A stretch of DNA of 64,000 nucleotides. Origin: Gemmataceae bacterium. GTDB taxonomy: Bacteria; Planctomycetota; Planctomycetia; Gemmatales; Gemmataceae. Location of the stretch: NCBI GenBank assembly GCA_022842245.1, contig JALHPZ010000017.1, forward strand, positions 1 to 64,000. The letters run 5' to 3'. This document shows, one piece after another, positions 1-6,722 of the stretch. Every line of letters begins with the position of its first letter. Position 1 is the first letter of the stretch. The notes beneath the pieces were generated by a model. That model was not told where the DNA came from and searched no databases. It saw only the letters and a list, made by a program, of their open reading frames with translations. A program made the translations under genes and the position numbers.

Positions 1-53
1 CGGCTCCCGCGCCGGCCGCCGCGCCGCCCGCGCCGCCGAAGCCCAACCCTTAA
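1..53 (+). CDS. 3' end of an unidentified upstream gene (partial)
   Basis: One plus-strand frame (codons from base 3) reads [16 protein letters not shown] and stops with TAA at 51-53. A Pro/Ala-rich tail is common at the C-terminus of secreted or basic planctomycete proteins, but 16 residues do not identify a family. It would converge on the next gene, sharing its stop region by about four bases. It could also be chance reading of GC-rich DNA. Confidence 0.4.
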   Translation, partial: APAPAAAPPAPPKPNP

Positions 54-634
54 CGGTTCCGCAGTTCGGTCGAGGAGCGGTCCACCCGGAACGCCTCCTC
101 GCCGAGCGGAAGGAACAAATCCCGCCAGTCCTCGCGCGGTTGATTCCAGATTCGAAACGCGTCGTCGACTCGCCGGCCGCCGACCACGAACCGGTGGCCG
201 GCGGCGCGGAAGCGCGCGATCATCGCATCCCGTTCTGAAACGTCCCCGCCGCAATACTTCGCGTCCACGAGCCGCACGGCCGTGTCGTAGCCGATCACGA
301 ACGCGCAGCCGGGGAAGAGGCAAGCTTTGCGCTCGAAGGTGGCGGCGCGCGTCAGCCAGACCGGCGCAACGCCGCGAAACGCCTCCAGCCGGCGCAACGC
401 CTCCGCGGCGTCCAGTTCCGGCTTGTCCACGTTCGCCAGGCTCAGCTCGAACGCAACCGAGACTCCGAGCATGTTCGCGGCGACGGACGCCAGTTGGACA
501 TGCCCCTCGTGGAGCGGATTGAACGAACCGGGCAGGAGTGCAAGCGGCGGATCGTCGCACCATCGGCCATCCGGTGAACGGCAGACGGCCGGTCGGTCGT
601 GACGGAGAAACGCCCGAAACAGTTCGTCGCCCAT
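50..634 (-). CDS. Nucleotidyltransferase-like protein (HxGH family)
   Basis: A 194-residue soluble protein. Residues about 33-45 read LLPGSFNPLHEGH, matching the (T/S)xFNPxHxGH nucleotide-binding motif of nicotinamide-nucleotide and other cytidylyl/adenylyltransferases. The C-terminus ends in SSTELR, resembling the ISSTxIR motif that binds triphosphate in NadD/NMNAT relatives. These show the fold and probable nucleotidyl-transfer chemistry; the substrate is unknown. It is transcribed away from ribF, whose N-terminal half belongs to the same superfamily, with only 48 bases between the two starts. It is not an obvious nadD or coaD, because the N-terminal extension before the motif (about 30 residues) is atypical. 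Confidence 0.7.
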   Translation of the reverse strand: MGDELFRAFLRHDRPAVCRSPDGRWCDDPPLALLPGSFNPLHEGHVQLASVAANMLGVSVAFELSLANVDKPELDAAEALRRLEAFRGVAPVWLTRAATFERKACLFPGCAFVIGYDTAVRLVDAKYCGGDVSERDAMIARFRAAGHRFVVGGRRVDDAFRIWNQPREDWRDLFLPLGEEAFRVDRSSTELRNR

Positions 635-682
635 CGCCGATTCGCCTCGACGGTACCGCTTTGTCTAGCATCATAAATACCG
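635..682. promoter_or_regulatory. Short divergent promoter region before ribF
   Basis: Forty-eight bases separate the start codons of the nucleotidyltransferase gene and ribF, so both promoters must lie here or inside the genes. The only AT-rich stretch is CTAGCATCATAAATA (665-679), just upstream of ribF. No clear paired -35/-10 boxes or Shine-Dalgarno site can be assigned. Confidence 0.3.
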
Positions 683-1606
683 ATGGCGATCCACCGATTG
701 AAATGGTCCGATTATCCGCCCGATGAACTGCGCGGGGGCGCGGTGACGATCGGGAACTTCGACGGCGTCCACCGCGGCCACGCGATGCTCGTCGCCACGG
801 CGAAGAAGCTCGCGGATGCGCGGGGCGGTCCAACCGTCGCCGTCACGTTCGATCCGCCGCCGGTCGCGCTGCTGAACCCGCCCGCGTGGAAGTTGCCGCT
901 GGCCACGCTCGCCGAGCGTGCCGCCGCGCTGGCCCGCGCGGGGGCCGATCACGTCGTCGTTCTGGAAACCGACGCAAGCCTGCTGGCCTTGAGCGCGGAG
1001 GCGTTCTTCGAGGACGTGCTCGTCCGGCAGCTCGGGGCGAAGGCGATCGCGGAGGGGTACAACTTCCACTTCGGCCGTGGTCGGGGCGGAAACGTCGAAA
1101 CGATGCGGGCGCTCTGCGCCGGGGCCGGAGTCGCGTTCGAGGAGGTGCCGCCGCTGCTCCACGGGGGCGAAGCGATCTCGAGCAGCCGCGTGCGCGGGGC
1201 TGTGAACGCCGGCAATGTAATGCTCGCGGCGGAGCTGCTCGATCATCCGTATTGCATAGTCGGCGACGTGGTCGAAGGCGCGAAGCGCGGCCGCACGATC
1301 GGTTTCCCGACGGCGAACCTGGCGAACGTTCGAACGCTGCTTCCAGCCGACGGCGTCTACGCCGTACGCGCCGGTGCCCATCCCGCCGCGGCGAACGTCG
1401 GCCCGAACCCGACCTTCGGCGAGGGTGCCCGCAAGATCGAAATCCACCTGCTCGACTTCGCGGGCGACCTGTACGGAACCGTCCTGCAAGTCGAATTTGT
1501 CGCGCGCCTGCGGGACACGAAGCCATTCGCAAACGTGGACGCCTTGAAGGAGCAGCTCCACCGGGACATCGCTCAAGCTCGCATGGTGTTGTCGGGCCGA
1601 TTCTGA
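683..1606 (+). CDS. ribF: Bifunctional riboflavin kinase / FAD synthetase RibF
   Basis: A cytosolic enzyme that phosphorylates riboflavin to FMN and adenylylates FMN to FAD. Residues 24-33 are GNFDGVHRGH, the FAD synthetase HxGH nucleotidyltransferase motif. ISSSRVR near residue 172 is the matching ISSTxIR motif. The riboflavin kinase half carries the GRTIGFPTANL signature near 207-217. At 307 residues it has the usual family length and both domains are complete. The ATG at 683 lies directly after an AT-rich segment and opens with the normal N-terminus. The stop is followed within one base by a copy of the dispersed palindromic repeat. It appears monocistronic. Confidence 0.96.
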   Translation: MAIHRLKWSDYPPDELRGGAVTIGNFDGVHRGHAMLVATAKKLADARGGPTVAVTFDPPPVALLNPPAWKLPLATLAERAAALARAGADHVVVLETDASLLALSAEAFFEDVLVRQLGAKAIAEGYNFHFGRGRGGNVETMRALCAGAGVAFEEVPPLLHGGEAISSSRVRGAVNAGNVMLAAELLDHPYCIVGDVVEGAKRGRTIGFPTANLANVRTLLPADGVYAVRAGAHPAAANVGPNPTFGEGARKIEIHLLDFAGDLYGTVLQVEFVARLRDTKPFANVDALKEQLHRDIAQARMVLSGRF

Positions 1607-1690
1607 GTTTTGCATTCGGCATTTTGCATTGGTCCGGATCGATCGGATCAATTCAAAATGATCAATGCAAAATGCAAAATGAGTTCGAGA
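1607..1690. repeat. Dispersed AT-rich palindromic repeat, copy A
   Basis: The copy begins right after the ribF stop and reaches the start of the LRR gene. TTTTGCATT (1622-1630) pairs with AATGCAAAA (1664-1672), and TTGGTCCG pairs imperfectly with CGGATCAA around a GATCGATC centre. A further TTTTGCATT lies at 1608-1616. The base composition is much more AT-rich than the neighbouring genes. The same building blocks recur near 2.97, 4.95 and 17.16 kb. The repeat is open in the frame of the downstream gene, reading FCIGPDRSDQFK. Confidence 0.85.
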
Positions 1691-1696
1691 CTGGGC

Positions 1697-2962
1697 ATGA
1701 TCGATCGCGACGCCCTCATAGCCGCCATCGCCGCGAACCCACAGGAAGATGCGCCCAGGCTCGCGTTCGCCGACTGGATCGAGGAGCAGGGCGACGTGGC
1801 CCGTGCCGGCTTCATTCGCGATCAGGTTCGTCTGGTACGAATGCAATCCGGAAGCGAAGAGGCGAAGGCACTCTTCCGTCGCACCGCCGAGACGCTGAAG
1901 GCGAACCTGCCGGCGTGGATTCAGGACGCCTGCGACGCGTTCGGGCAGCCGGCAAACTGGCGACCGTTGCGATCGCGCGGGGCCGCGCTGGCGCTGCACG
2001 TCGGCCACGAGACGCCCGCCGGATCGGTCTACATTCCCCCCGAAGGAATGCCCGCGATCCGCTTCGAACGCGGCTTCCTCGAAGCGCCCGAGATCATCCC
2101 GCACCGGCTGGGCGACGGCCACGCCGTGAGACGACTATTGGCTGCCGAGCCCATCACGCGAGTTCTGTTCCGTGCGCTGAAACCCGAATTCACACCGGAT
2201 TGGTCCGTACCCGAGCTCCAACGGATTCGAGTCCTGGGTTTGTTCGGACCCTTGACCGACGATTCGGCCCGCGCGCTTTTCATCAAAAGCGATTGGAGCG
2301 CCCTGCGGCGATTGACGATGCAATTGACAGGAACCGAGGCGATGGCCGTGCTCTGCTCGGCACCGCTCGCGAAGCACCTCGACGCGCTCGCCGTGGATTG
2401 GAACGCATCGGAACTGGCGCCGCTTGCCCGGTACCCGCTGGAGGAACAACTCCAGGAGTTTCATCTGATCCCGAGTGGCGGGCCGGCGACGCGCGATGAC
2501 ACGACCAAGAAACTCGAACGGCTGAACGCCCTTCCGTTCCGCCCCACGCTCAAGAAGCTCATCCTCGCCGGGTGCCAACTCGGCGATCGCGGCCTTGCAA
2601 CGTTCGCGCGCGGTGAAGTCTGGATTCGCTTGAAATCGCTCGTTCTCGATCGCAACCGCTTCGGCGATCCCGGCTGGCGGGACTTCGTCCGCGGCCGGCG
2701 CATGCCGGAACTAAAGGCGCTCAGTGCGAACCGGAACTTCCTCACCCGCGACGGGGCCGTGCGGCTGGCTCAATCGCCGCTCGTCGAGACGCTAGAGTAC
2801 CTCGACCTGCGGGGAAATCGCATCGACGGAATGGGCGCAATCGAACTGGCCCGGCGACTGGTGGAAAGTCCCCTCAAGAAGCTGCTGCTCGCCGGCAATC
2901 CCATCGGCGAGCGCGAAGCCGCGACGGTGCGGAAGATGTTGAGTGATCGCGTCTTAATCTGA
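1697..2962 (+). CDS. Repeat-companion (TIGR02996) leucine-rich-repeat protein
   Basis: A 421-residue protein starting MIDRDALIAAIAANPQED and continuing RLAFADWIEEQGD. This is the roughly 45-residue planctomycete repeat-companion domain typical of Gemmata paralogue families. The C-terminal half holds irregular leucine-rich repeats of the ribonuclease-inhibitor kind, for example LKKLILAGCQLGDRG, LKSLVLDRNRFGD, LEYLDLRGNRIDG and LKKLLLAGNPIGE. There is no signal peptide, so it is probably a cytosolic scaffold for protein binding; its partner is unknown. I chose the ATG at 1697 because the domain starts there. The longer frame upstream merely reads through repeat copy A. Such genes occur in many copies per genome in this group. 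Confidence 0.85.
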   Translation: MIDRDALIAAIAANPQEDAPRLAFADWIEEQGDVARAGFIRDQVRLVRMQSGSEEAKALFRRTAETLKANLPAWIQDACDAFGQPANWRPLRSRGAALALHVGHETPAGSVYIPPEGMPAIRFERGFLEAPEIIPHRLGDGHAVRRLLAAEPITRVLFRALKPEFTPDWSVPELQRIRVLGLFGPLTDDSARALFIKSDWSALRRLTMQLTGTEAMAVLCSAPLAKHLDALAVDWNASELAPLARYPLEEQLQEFHLIPSGGPATRDDTTKKLERLNALPFRPTLKKLILAGCQLGDRGLATFARGEVWIRLKSLVLDRNRFGDPGWRDFVRGRRMPELKALSANRNFLTRDGAVRLAQSPLVETLEYLDLRGNRIDGMGAIELARRLVESPLKKLLLAGNPIGEREAATVRKMLSDRVLI

Positions 2963-3045
2963 TGGTTTTACGTTTTGCATTTTTCATTGGTCCCGATCGA
3001 ATCGGACCAATTCAAAACCGAAAACTCAAAACGAAAAACGGTGGC
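2963..3045. repeat. Dispersed palindromic repeat, copy B (between convergent genes)
   Basis: The copy lies between the ends of two convergent genes. ATTGGTCCCGAT pairs with ATCGGACCAAT with one bulged base around a short CGA loop. Outer arms are TTTTGCATTTTTC (left) and a diverged GAAAACTCAAAACG (right). It could act as a bidirectional transcription terminator here, although the classic stem-plus-U-tract is not obvious. Confidence 0.8.
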
Positions 3046-4893
3046 TCACCCCCCGCAGCCGGTCGGCTCGCCGCCGACGGCTTCCGCCATCACCTTGAGC
3101 TGGATCACGCTGCGCTCCTGCTCCTTCTCCATATACGCCCGGCCCTTCTTCACGTTCACATGGTCCCACGGCAGCCGTTCGCCGATCGGGCGCTGCCGCT
3201 GCGAATAGAACGGCACGTCGATGCCGAGGTCGCGGAACGTGCTCCACCAGAGGTCCGGGTTGAAGCACTCCTTCCAGCCGTCCATGCGCGCCCCGAGCTT
3301 CCAGGCCTCATACAGGCCCGGCGACACGCGGCGGTCGCCGCGCGTCAGGATGCCTTCCAGCAGGCTCGTCTCGATGTCGTGCTGCTTGATCTTCACGCTC
3401 TTCATCCGCTTCTGCCGGTGCAGGTAGTCGCCGGCCCAGCGGAAATACTCGCGCGTCTGCATGCCGTTCCACTGGTACGGCGTGTGCGGCTTCGGCACGA
3501 AGTTCGACACACTCGCCGTCACATCCTTGTAGCGCCCCGTCACCTCACGGCTGATCTGGCTGATCGTCTCGGCCATCTCGACGATGCCGTCGAGGTCGGC
3601 GGGCCGCTCGCCGGGCAGACCGCAGAGGAAGTAGAGCTTCACCTTCTGCCAGCCGTTCTTGAACGCCTCACGGCAGCCGACGTAGAGGTCCTCGTTCTTG
3701 ATCCGCTTGCGGATCTGCTCGCGCATGTCGTCGCGCGCCACTTCGGGCGCGAGCGTGAGGCCCGCCTTGCGAACGCCCTGCATCAAGCTCGGCAGGCTCC
3801 TCAACTGATGGTTGATCCGCAGGCTCGGCAAGCTCACGTTCACGCCCAGAGGCAGGAAGACCTCGTGCATCCGCTTCACCAGCTCCTCGAAGTGCGGATA
3901 ATCGCTGGTGGAGAGCGAGAGGATGCTGATCTCGTTCGTGCCGGTGTTGCGGTAGCTGTCGAGCGCGGCCTGGACGATGCTTTCCACCGAGCGCATCCGC
4001 AGGGGACGCTTGATCGTCGTGCTCTGGCAGAACCGGCACTGGTGCGGGCAGCCGCGCATGATCTCGATGGCGATCCGGTCGTGCGGCGTCTGCACGAAGC
4101 TGACCACCGGCTTCGTCGGCAACGGGATCGCATCGAAGTCGCAGTCGATCGTGCAGGGGTTGATTTCCTTCGGCACGTCGGCGCGCGTCCGGTTCACCGA
4201 CGCGATCGTGCCGTCGGCGTGGTAATCGAATTCGTAGAAGACCGGCGCGTAGGCCCATGTCGTGCTGCCGACGACTTCCGCGAGCATCTCCAGCCGGCGG
4301 CGATAGGTGTTATCCCCATCCCGCAACGCCTTCTCCTTCAGCTCGATCCACTTGTTCATGACGAACGGCAGCGACTGTTCGCCGTCGCCGATGACGAAGA
4401 GATCGACGAACGGCGCGAGCAGTTCGGGGTTCTGCGCCCCCGGGCCGCCGGCGATCACGAGCGGATCGCTCACGAGCCGTTCGTTGCTCCAGACCGGCAC
4501 GCCGCCGAGGTCGAGCATGTTCAGCAGGTTCGTGTAGCAGACCTCGTATTGCAGGCTGAAGCCGACGACGTCGAACTGATGCAGCGGCGTGAAGGTTTCC
4601 AATCCGTACAGGGGCAGCTTGCGGTTGCGGAGGACGCCTTCGAAGTCGAGCCACGGGGCGAAGGCGCGTTCGCAGGCCCATTGCGGGTCGTTGTTCATGA
4701 TCGTGTAGAGCACCTGCAGTCCGTGGTGGCTCATGCCGATCGTGTAAGCGTCCGGGAACGCGAGACAGAGCTTGCCGCGGACCTGCCGGTGGTCCTTGGG
4801 CACGCTGTTGATCTCGCCGCCGAGGTATTGCGCGGGTGTCTTCACCTTGGGAAGGTGGCGGACGATTTCTTCCTTGAGAGCGCTGTTCAGCAT
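3046..4893 (-). CDS. Radical SAM protein of the TIGR03960 type
   Basis: A 615-residue protein with an N-terminal B12-binding-like region (GGPGAQNPE, FVIGDGEQSLP) followed by a radical SAM core. RGCPHQCRFCQS supplies the CxxxCxxC ligands for the 4Fe-4S cluster at about residues 282-289. LTLAPEVARDDMREQIRKRI and FVPKPHTPYQWNGM fit the uncharacterised TIGR03960 radical SAM family. In many bacteria that family is fused or adjacent to a DUF2344 (TIGR03936) protein; no such partner lies here. I chose the ATG at 4893 because GGAG sits six bases upstream, while the ATG at 4920 has no ribosome-binding site. The family is often linked to RNA or ribosome modification, but its reaction is not established. 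Confidence 0.88.
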   Translation of the reverse strand: MLNSALKEEIVRHLPKVKTPAQYLGGEINSVPKDHRQVRGKLCLAFPDAYTIGMSHHGLQVLYTIMNNDPQWACERAFAPWLDFEGVLRNRKLPLYGLETFTPLHQFDVVGFSLQYEVCYTNLLNMLDLGGVPVWSNERLVSDPLVIAGGPGAQNPELLAPFVDLFVIGDGEQSLPFVMNKWIELKEKALRDGDNTYRRRLEMLAEVVGSTTWAYAPVFYEFDYHADGTIASVNRTRADVPKEINPCTIDCDFDAIPLPTKPVVSFVQTPHDRIAIEIMRGCPHQCRFCQSTTIKRPLRMRSVESIVQAALDSYRNTGTNEISILSLSTSDYPHFEELVKRMHEVFLPLGVNVSLPSLRINHQLRSLPSLMQGVRKAGLTLAPEVARDDMREQIRKRIKNEDLYVGCREAFKNGWQKVKLYFLCGLPGERPADLDGIVEMAETISQISREVTGRYKDVTASVSNFVPKPHTPYQWNGMQTREYFRWAGDYLHRQKRMKSVKIKQHDIETSLLEGILTRGDRRVSPGLYEAWKLGARMDGWKECFNPDLWWSTFRDLGIDVPFYSQRQRPIGERLPWDHVNVKKGRAYMEKEQERSVIQLKVMAEAVGGEPTGCGG

Positions 4894-4946
4894 CGATGGC
4901 TCCGGTTCCGGTGGAGCCATTTTAGCCGAATGATCGAGTAAGAATG

Positions 4947-5035
4947 TTTGGACCCATGCAAAATGAGGAATGAAAAATGCAAAACGGTCCGATCATTTTG
5001 CATTTTTCATTTCCCGTTTTGAGTTGGTCCGAATC
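4947..5035. repeat. Dispersed palindromic repeat, copy C
   Basis: The copy lies between divergent genes. AATGAAAAATGCAAAA (4969-4984) and TTTTGCATTTTTCATT (4996-5011) form a perfect 16-bp stem around an 11-base loop containing GGTCCGATC. TTGGACC and TTGGTCC flank the stem outside. Here the long AT-rich arms are inner and the TTGGTCC blocks outer, the reverse of copy D, as if the element had been rearranged or two half-elements met. Confidence 0.85.
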
Positions 5036-5050
5036 GATAAAATTGGATCG

Positions 5051-5935
5051 ATGTCCCATCTCCGCACGCTCTCGTGGTCCACGTGGCTCGGCTGGCAGGT
5101 CGAGAGCAACTGGGCGAATCCCTGGCTGTTCACGCTCTACCTCGTCGTCAAGCCGGTCACCGGCTCGCTCATGCTCGTCTGCATGTTCTACGCCGCCGAT
5201 GCAGCCGCCGATTCCGCCTTCGGACGCGGAGTCCCCAAGGAATTCCTGCCCTACGTCTACGTCTCGAACGCCTGCTACGCCCTCGTCGGCGCGGTCATGT
5301 TCGGCATGTCGTCGGTCGTCATCGCCGACCGCGAGAGTTACCGGATGCTGAAGTTCATCTTCATCAGCCCGGCCGAGTTCGCGACGTACTTCTTCGGTCG
5401 CGGCTTCGCCAAGGCGATGGAAGGAATCGGCGGGGGCGTCATCACCATCCTCGCCGGCCTGGCCCTCCCTGGTATCCGCGACAGCCTCGGTTTCGGCCAC
5501 CTCAGCATCGGCTGGCTGATCGCATTCCTCGCCGTCGGCTTCGTCATGCTCTGGTCCGCGGGGATGCTGCTCGCGTCGGCCGTCTTGAACATGAACCGCA
5601 GCAGCATGTTCCTGAGCGAAGGGATCGCGGGCGTGGTCTACTTCCTCAGCGGCGTGGTCTTCCCGCTGGCGATCCTGCCGGGCTGGTTGAAACCGGTGAG
5701 CCTCGCGCTGCCGACGACCTACTGGCTGGAAGGGATGCGCCGCGCAATCCTCGGCGCGCCGGCGCCCGAGTCGGCGCTCGGGCAATCGCCGCTGGCGGGG
5801 TGGAGCACTGGCGAACTGTTCCTGGCCACGCTGGCGAGCACGGCGGCGCTGGCAACGGCCGCGCACCTCTTCCATCGCTGGGCGGTCCGCCGGGCGTGGC
5901 GGAACGGGAAGATCGAAGAGACGACGGGGATGTGA
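5051..5935 (+). CDS. ABC-2 type transporter permease
   Basis: A 294-residue integral membrane protein with about six hydrophobic segments, for example WLFTLYLVVKPVTGSLMLVC, LIAFLAVGFVMLWSAGMLL and VVYFLSGVVFPLAILPGWLK. The order of segments and the loop PTTYWLEGMRRAILG match ABC-2 permeases of lipid, polysaccharide or drug exporters. The start at 5051 (MSHLRTLSW) lies just beyond repeat copy C; longer starts would translate the repeat. No ATP-binding partner is adjacent, so this is an orphan permease within the window. Its stop lies one base before the stop of the convergent response regulator. Confidence 0.82.
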   Translation: MSHLRTLSWSTWLGWQVESNWANPWLFTLYLVVKPVTGSLMLVCMFYAADAAADSAFGRGVPKEFLPYVYVSNACYALVGAVMFGMSSVVIADRESYRMLKFIFISPAEFATYFFGRGFAKAMEGIGGGVITILAGLALPGIRDSLGFGHLSIGWLIAFLAVGFVMLWSAGMLLASAVLNMNRSSMFLSEGIAGVVYFLSGVVFPLAILPGWLKPVSLALPTTYWLEGMRRAILGAPAPESALGQSPLAGWSTGELFLATLASTAALATAAHLFHRWAVRRAWRNGKIEETTGM

Positions 5936-5936
5936 A

Positions 5937-6680
5937 TCAGCTTGTCGTTTCGAGGGCTTGGATTTCGGGTTCGACGACGTCCTTCCAGCAGCCGGGACAG
6001 ATGCCGTGGCTGAAACGCGCGCCGGAGTGGGCGGCAATGTAGGTTTCGACGCGGTGCCAGTAGTTGCGATCGTCGCGCACGGCCTTGCAATAGCTGCAGA
6101 TCGGAAGCAAGCCTTTCAATTCCTTCACCTGGCTGAGCGCGTCCTCGAGTTCGCACACCCGGTCGGCGAGTCCCTGTTGCAGGTTCAGGATGCGTTCCCC
6201 GACGCGGATGCGGGAGCGGAGTTCCTGGCGGTCGAAGGGTTTGGTGACGTAGTCGTCGGCGCCGCTGTCGAGGCCGAGGACGATATCGTCGGTGAGGCCC
6301 CGTGCGGTGAGCAGGATGAGGTAGGTGGGGATCGGCCGCGCGAGCGCGCGGATGCGCCTGCAGACTTCCGGACCTTCCAGTCCGGGCATCATCCAGTCGA
6401 GGATGGCGAGTTGCGGGGCATCTTCGGCCTGGAGCGCATCCCACGCTTCGGTGCCGCACTTCGTGACCACCACGGAATGCCCCCAGCCTTTGAGGGTCTG
6501 TTCGAGGACGATGCGCGAGACGGCGTCGTCCTCCGCGATGAGGATGCGCATCGGTTCCGGTGGCACGGCGCGTCGTTTGGCAAGGCGGACGGTGCCGGAG
6601 ATGCCGGACCGTGCCGCGTGGTCCTTCGCCAACGGGGCCGGGGTTTGGGTCGTGGTGTCGGTCGTGGAATTCTCGGTCAT
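5937..6680 (-). CDS. Response regulator with C-terminal cysteine-rich output domain
   Basis: A 247-residue protein. After about 43 low-complexity residues comes a CheY-like receiver: MRILIAEDD supplies the acidic pocket, LAILDWMMPG the phospho-acceptor Asp, LILLTARG the switch Thr and YVTKPF the conserved Lys. A coiled linker leads to ICSYCKAVRDDRNYW and FSHGICPGCW, two CxxC pairs that may bind a metal. This tail occurs in a widespread family of single-receiver regulators that lack DNA-binding domains. It follows the hybrid kinase by 42 bases on the same strand, so it is the likely phosphorelay output. The start could instead be the internal ATG at 6551, directly before the receiver. Confidence 0.88.
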   Translation of the reverse strand: MTENSTTDTTTQTPAPLAKDHAARSGISGTVRLAKRRAVPPEPMRILIAEDDAVSRIVLEQTLKGWGHSVVVTKCGTEAWDALQAEDAPQLAILDWMMPGLEGPEVCRRIRALARPIPTYLILLTARGLTDDIVLGLDSGADDYVTKPFDRQELRSRIRVGERILNLQQGLADRVCELEDALSQVKELKGLLPICSYCKAVRDDRNYWHRVETYIAAHSGARFSHGICPGCWKDVVEPEIQALETTS

Positions 6681-6722
6681 GATCGCCGTACGGGAAAACG
6701 GTAGTTGGGGACGATTGCGGGT

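Noticed and set aside
2962..4941. A 659-codon plus-strand frame opposite the radical SAM gene
   Set aside because: It is the antisense shadow of a gene with a clear CxxxCxxC core. Its composition (His, Arg, Val, Asp-rich with no domain) is typical of GC-rich antisense frames.
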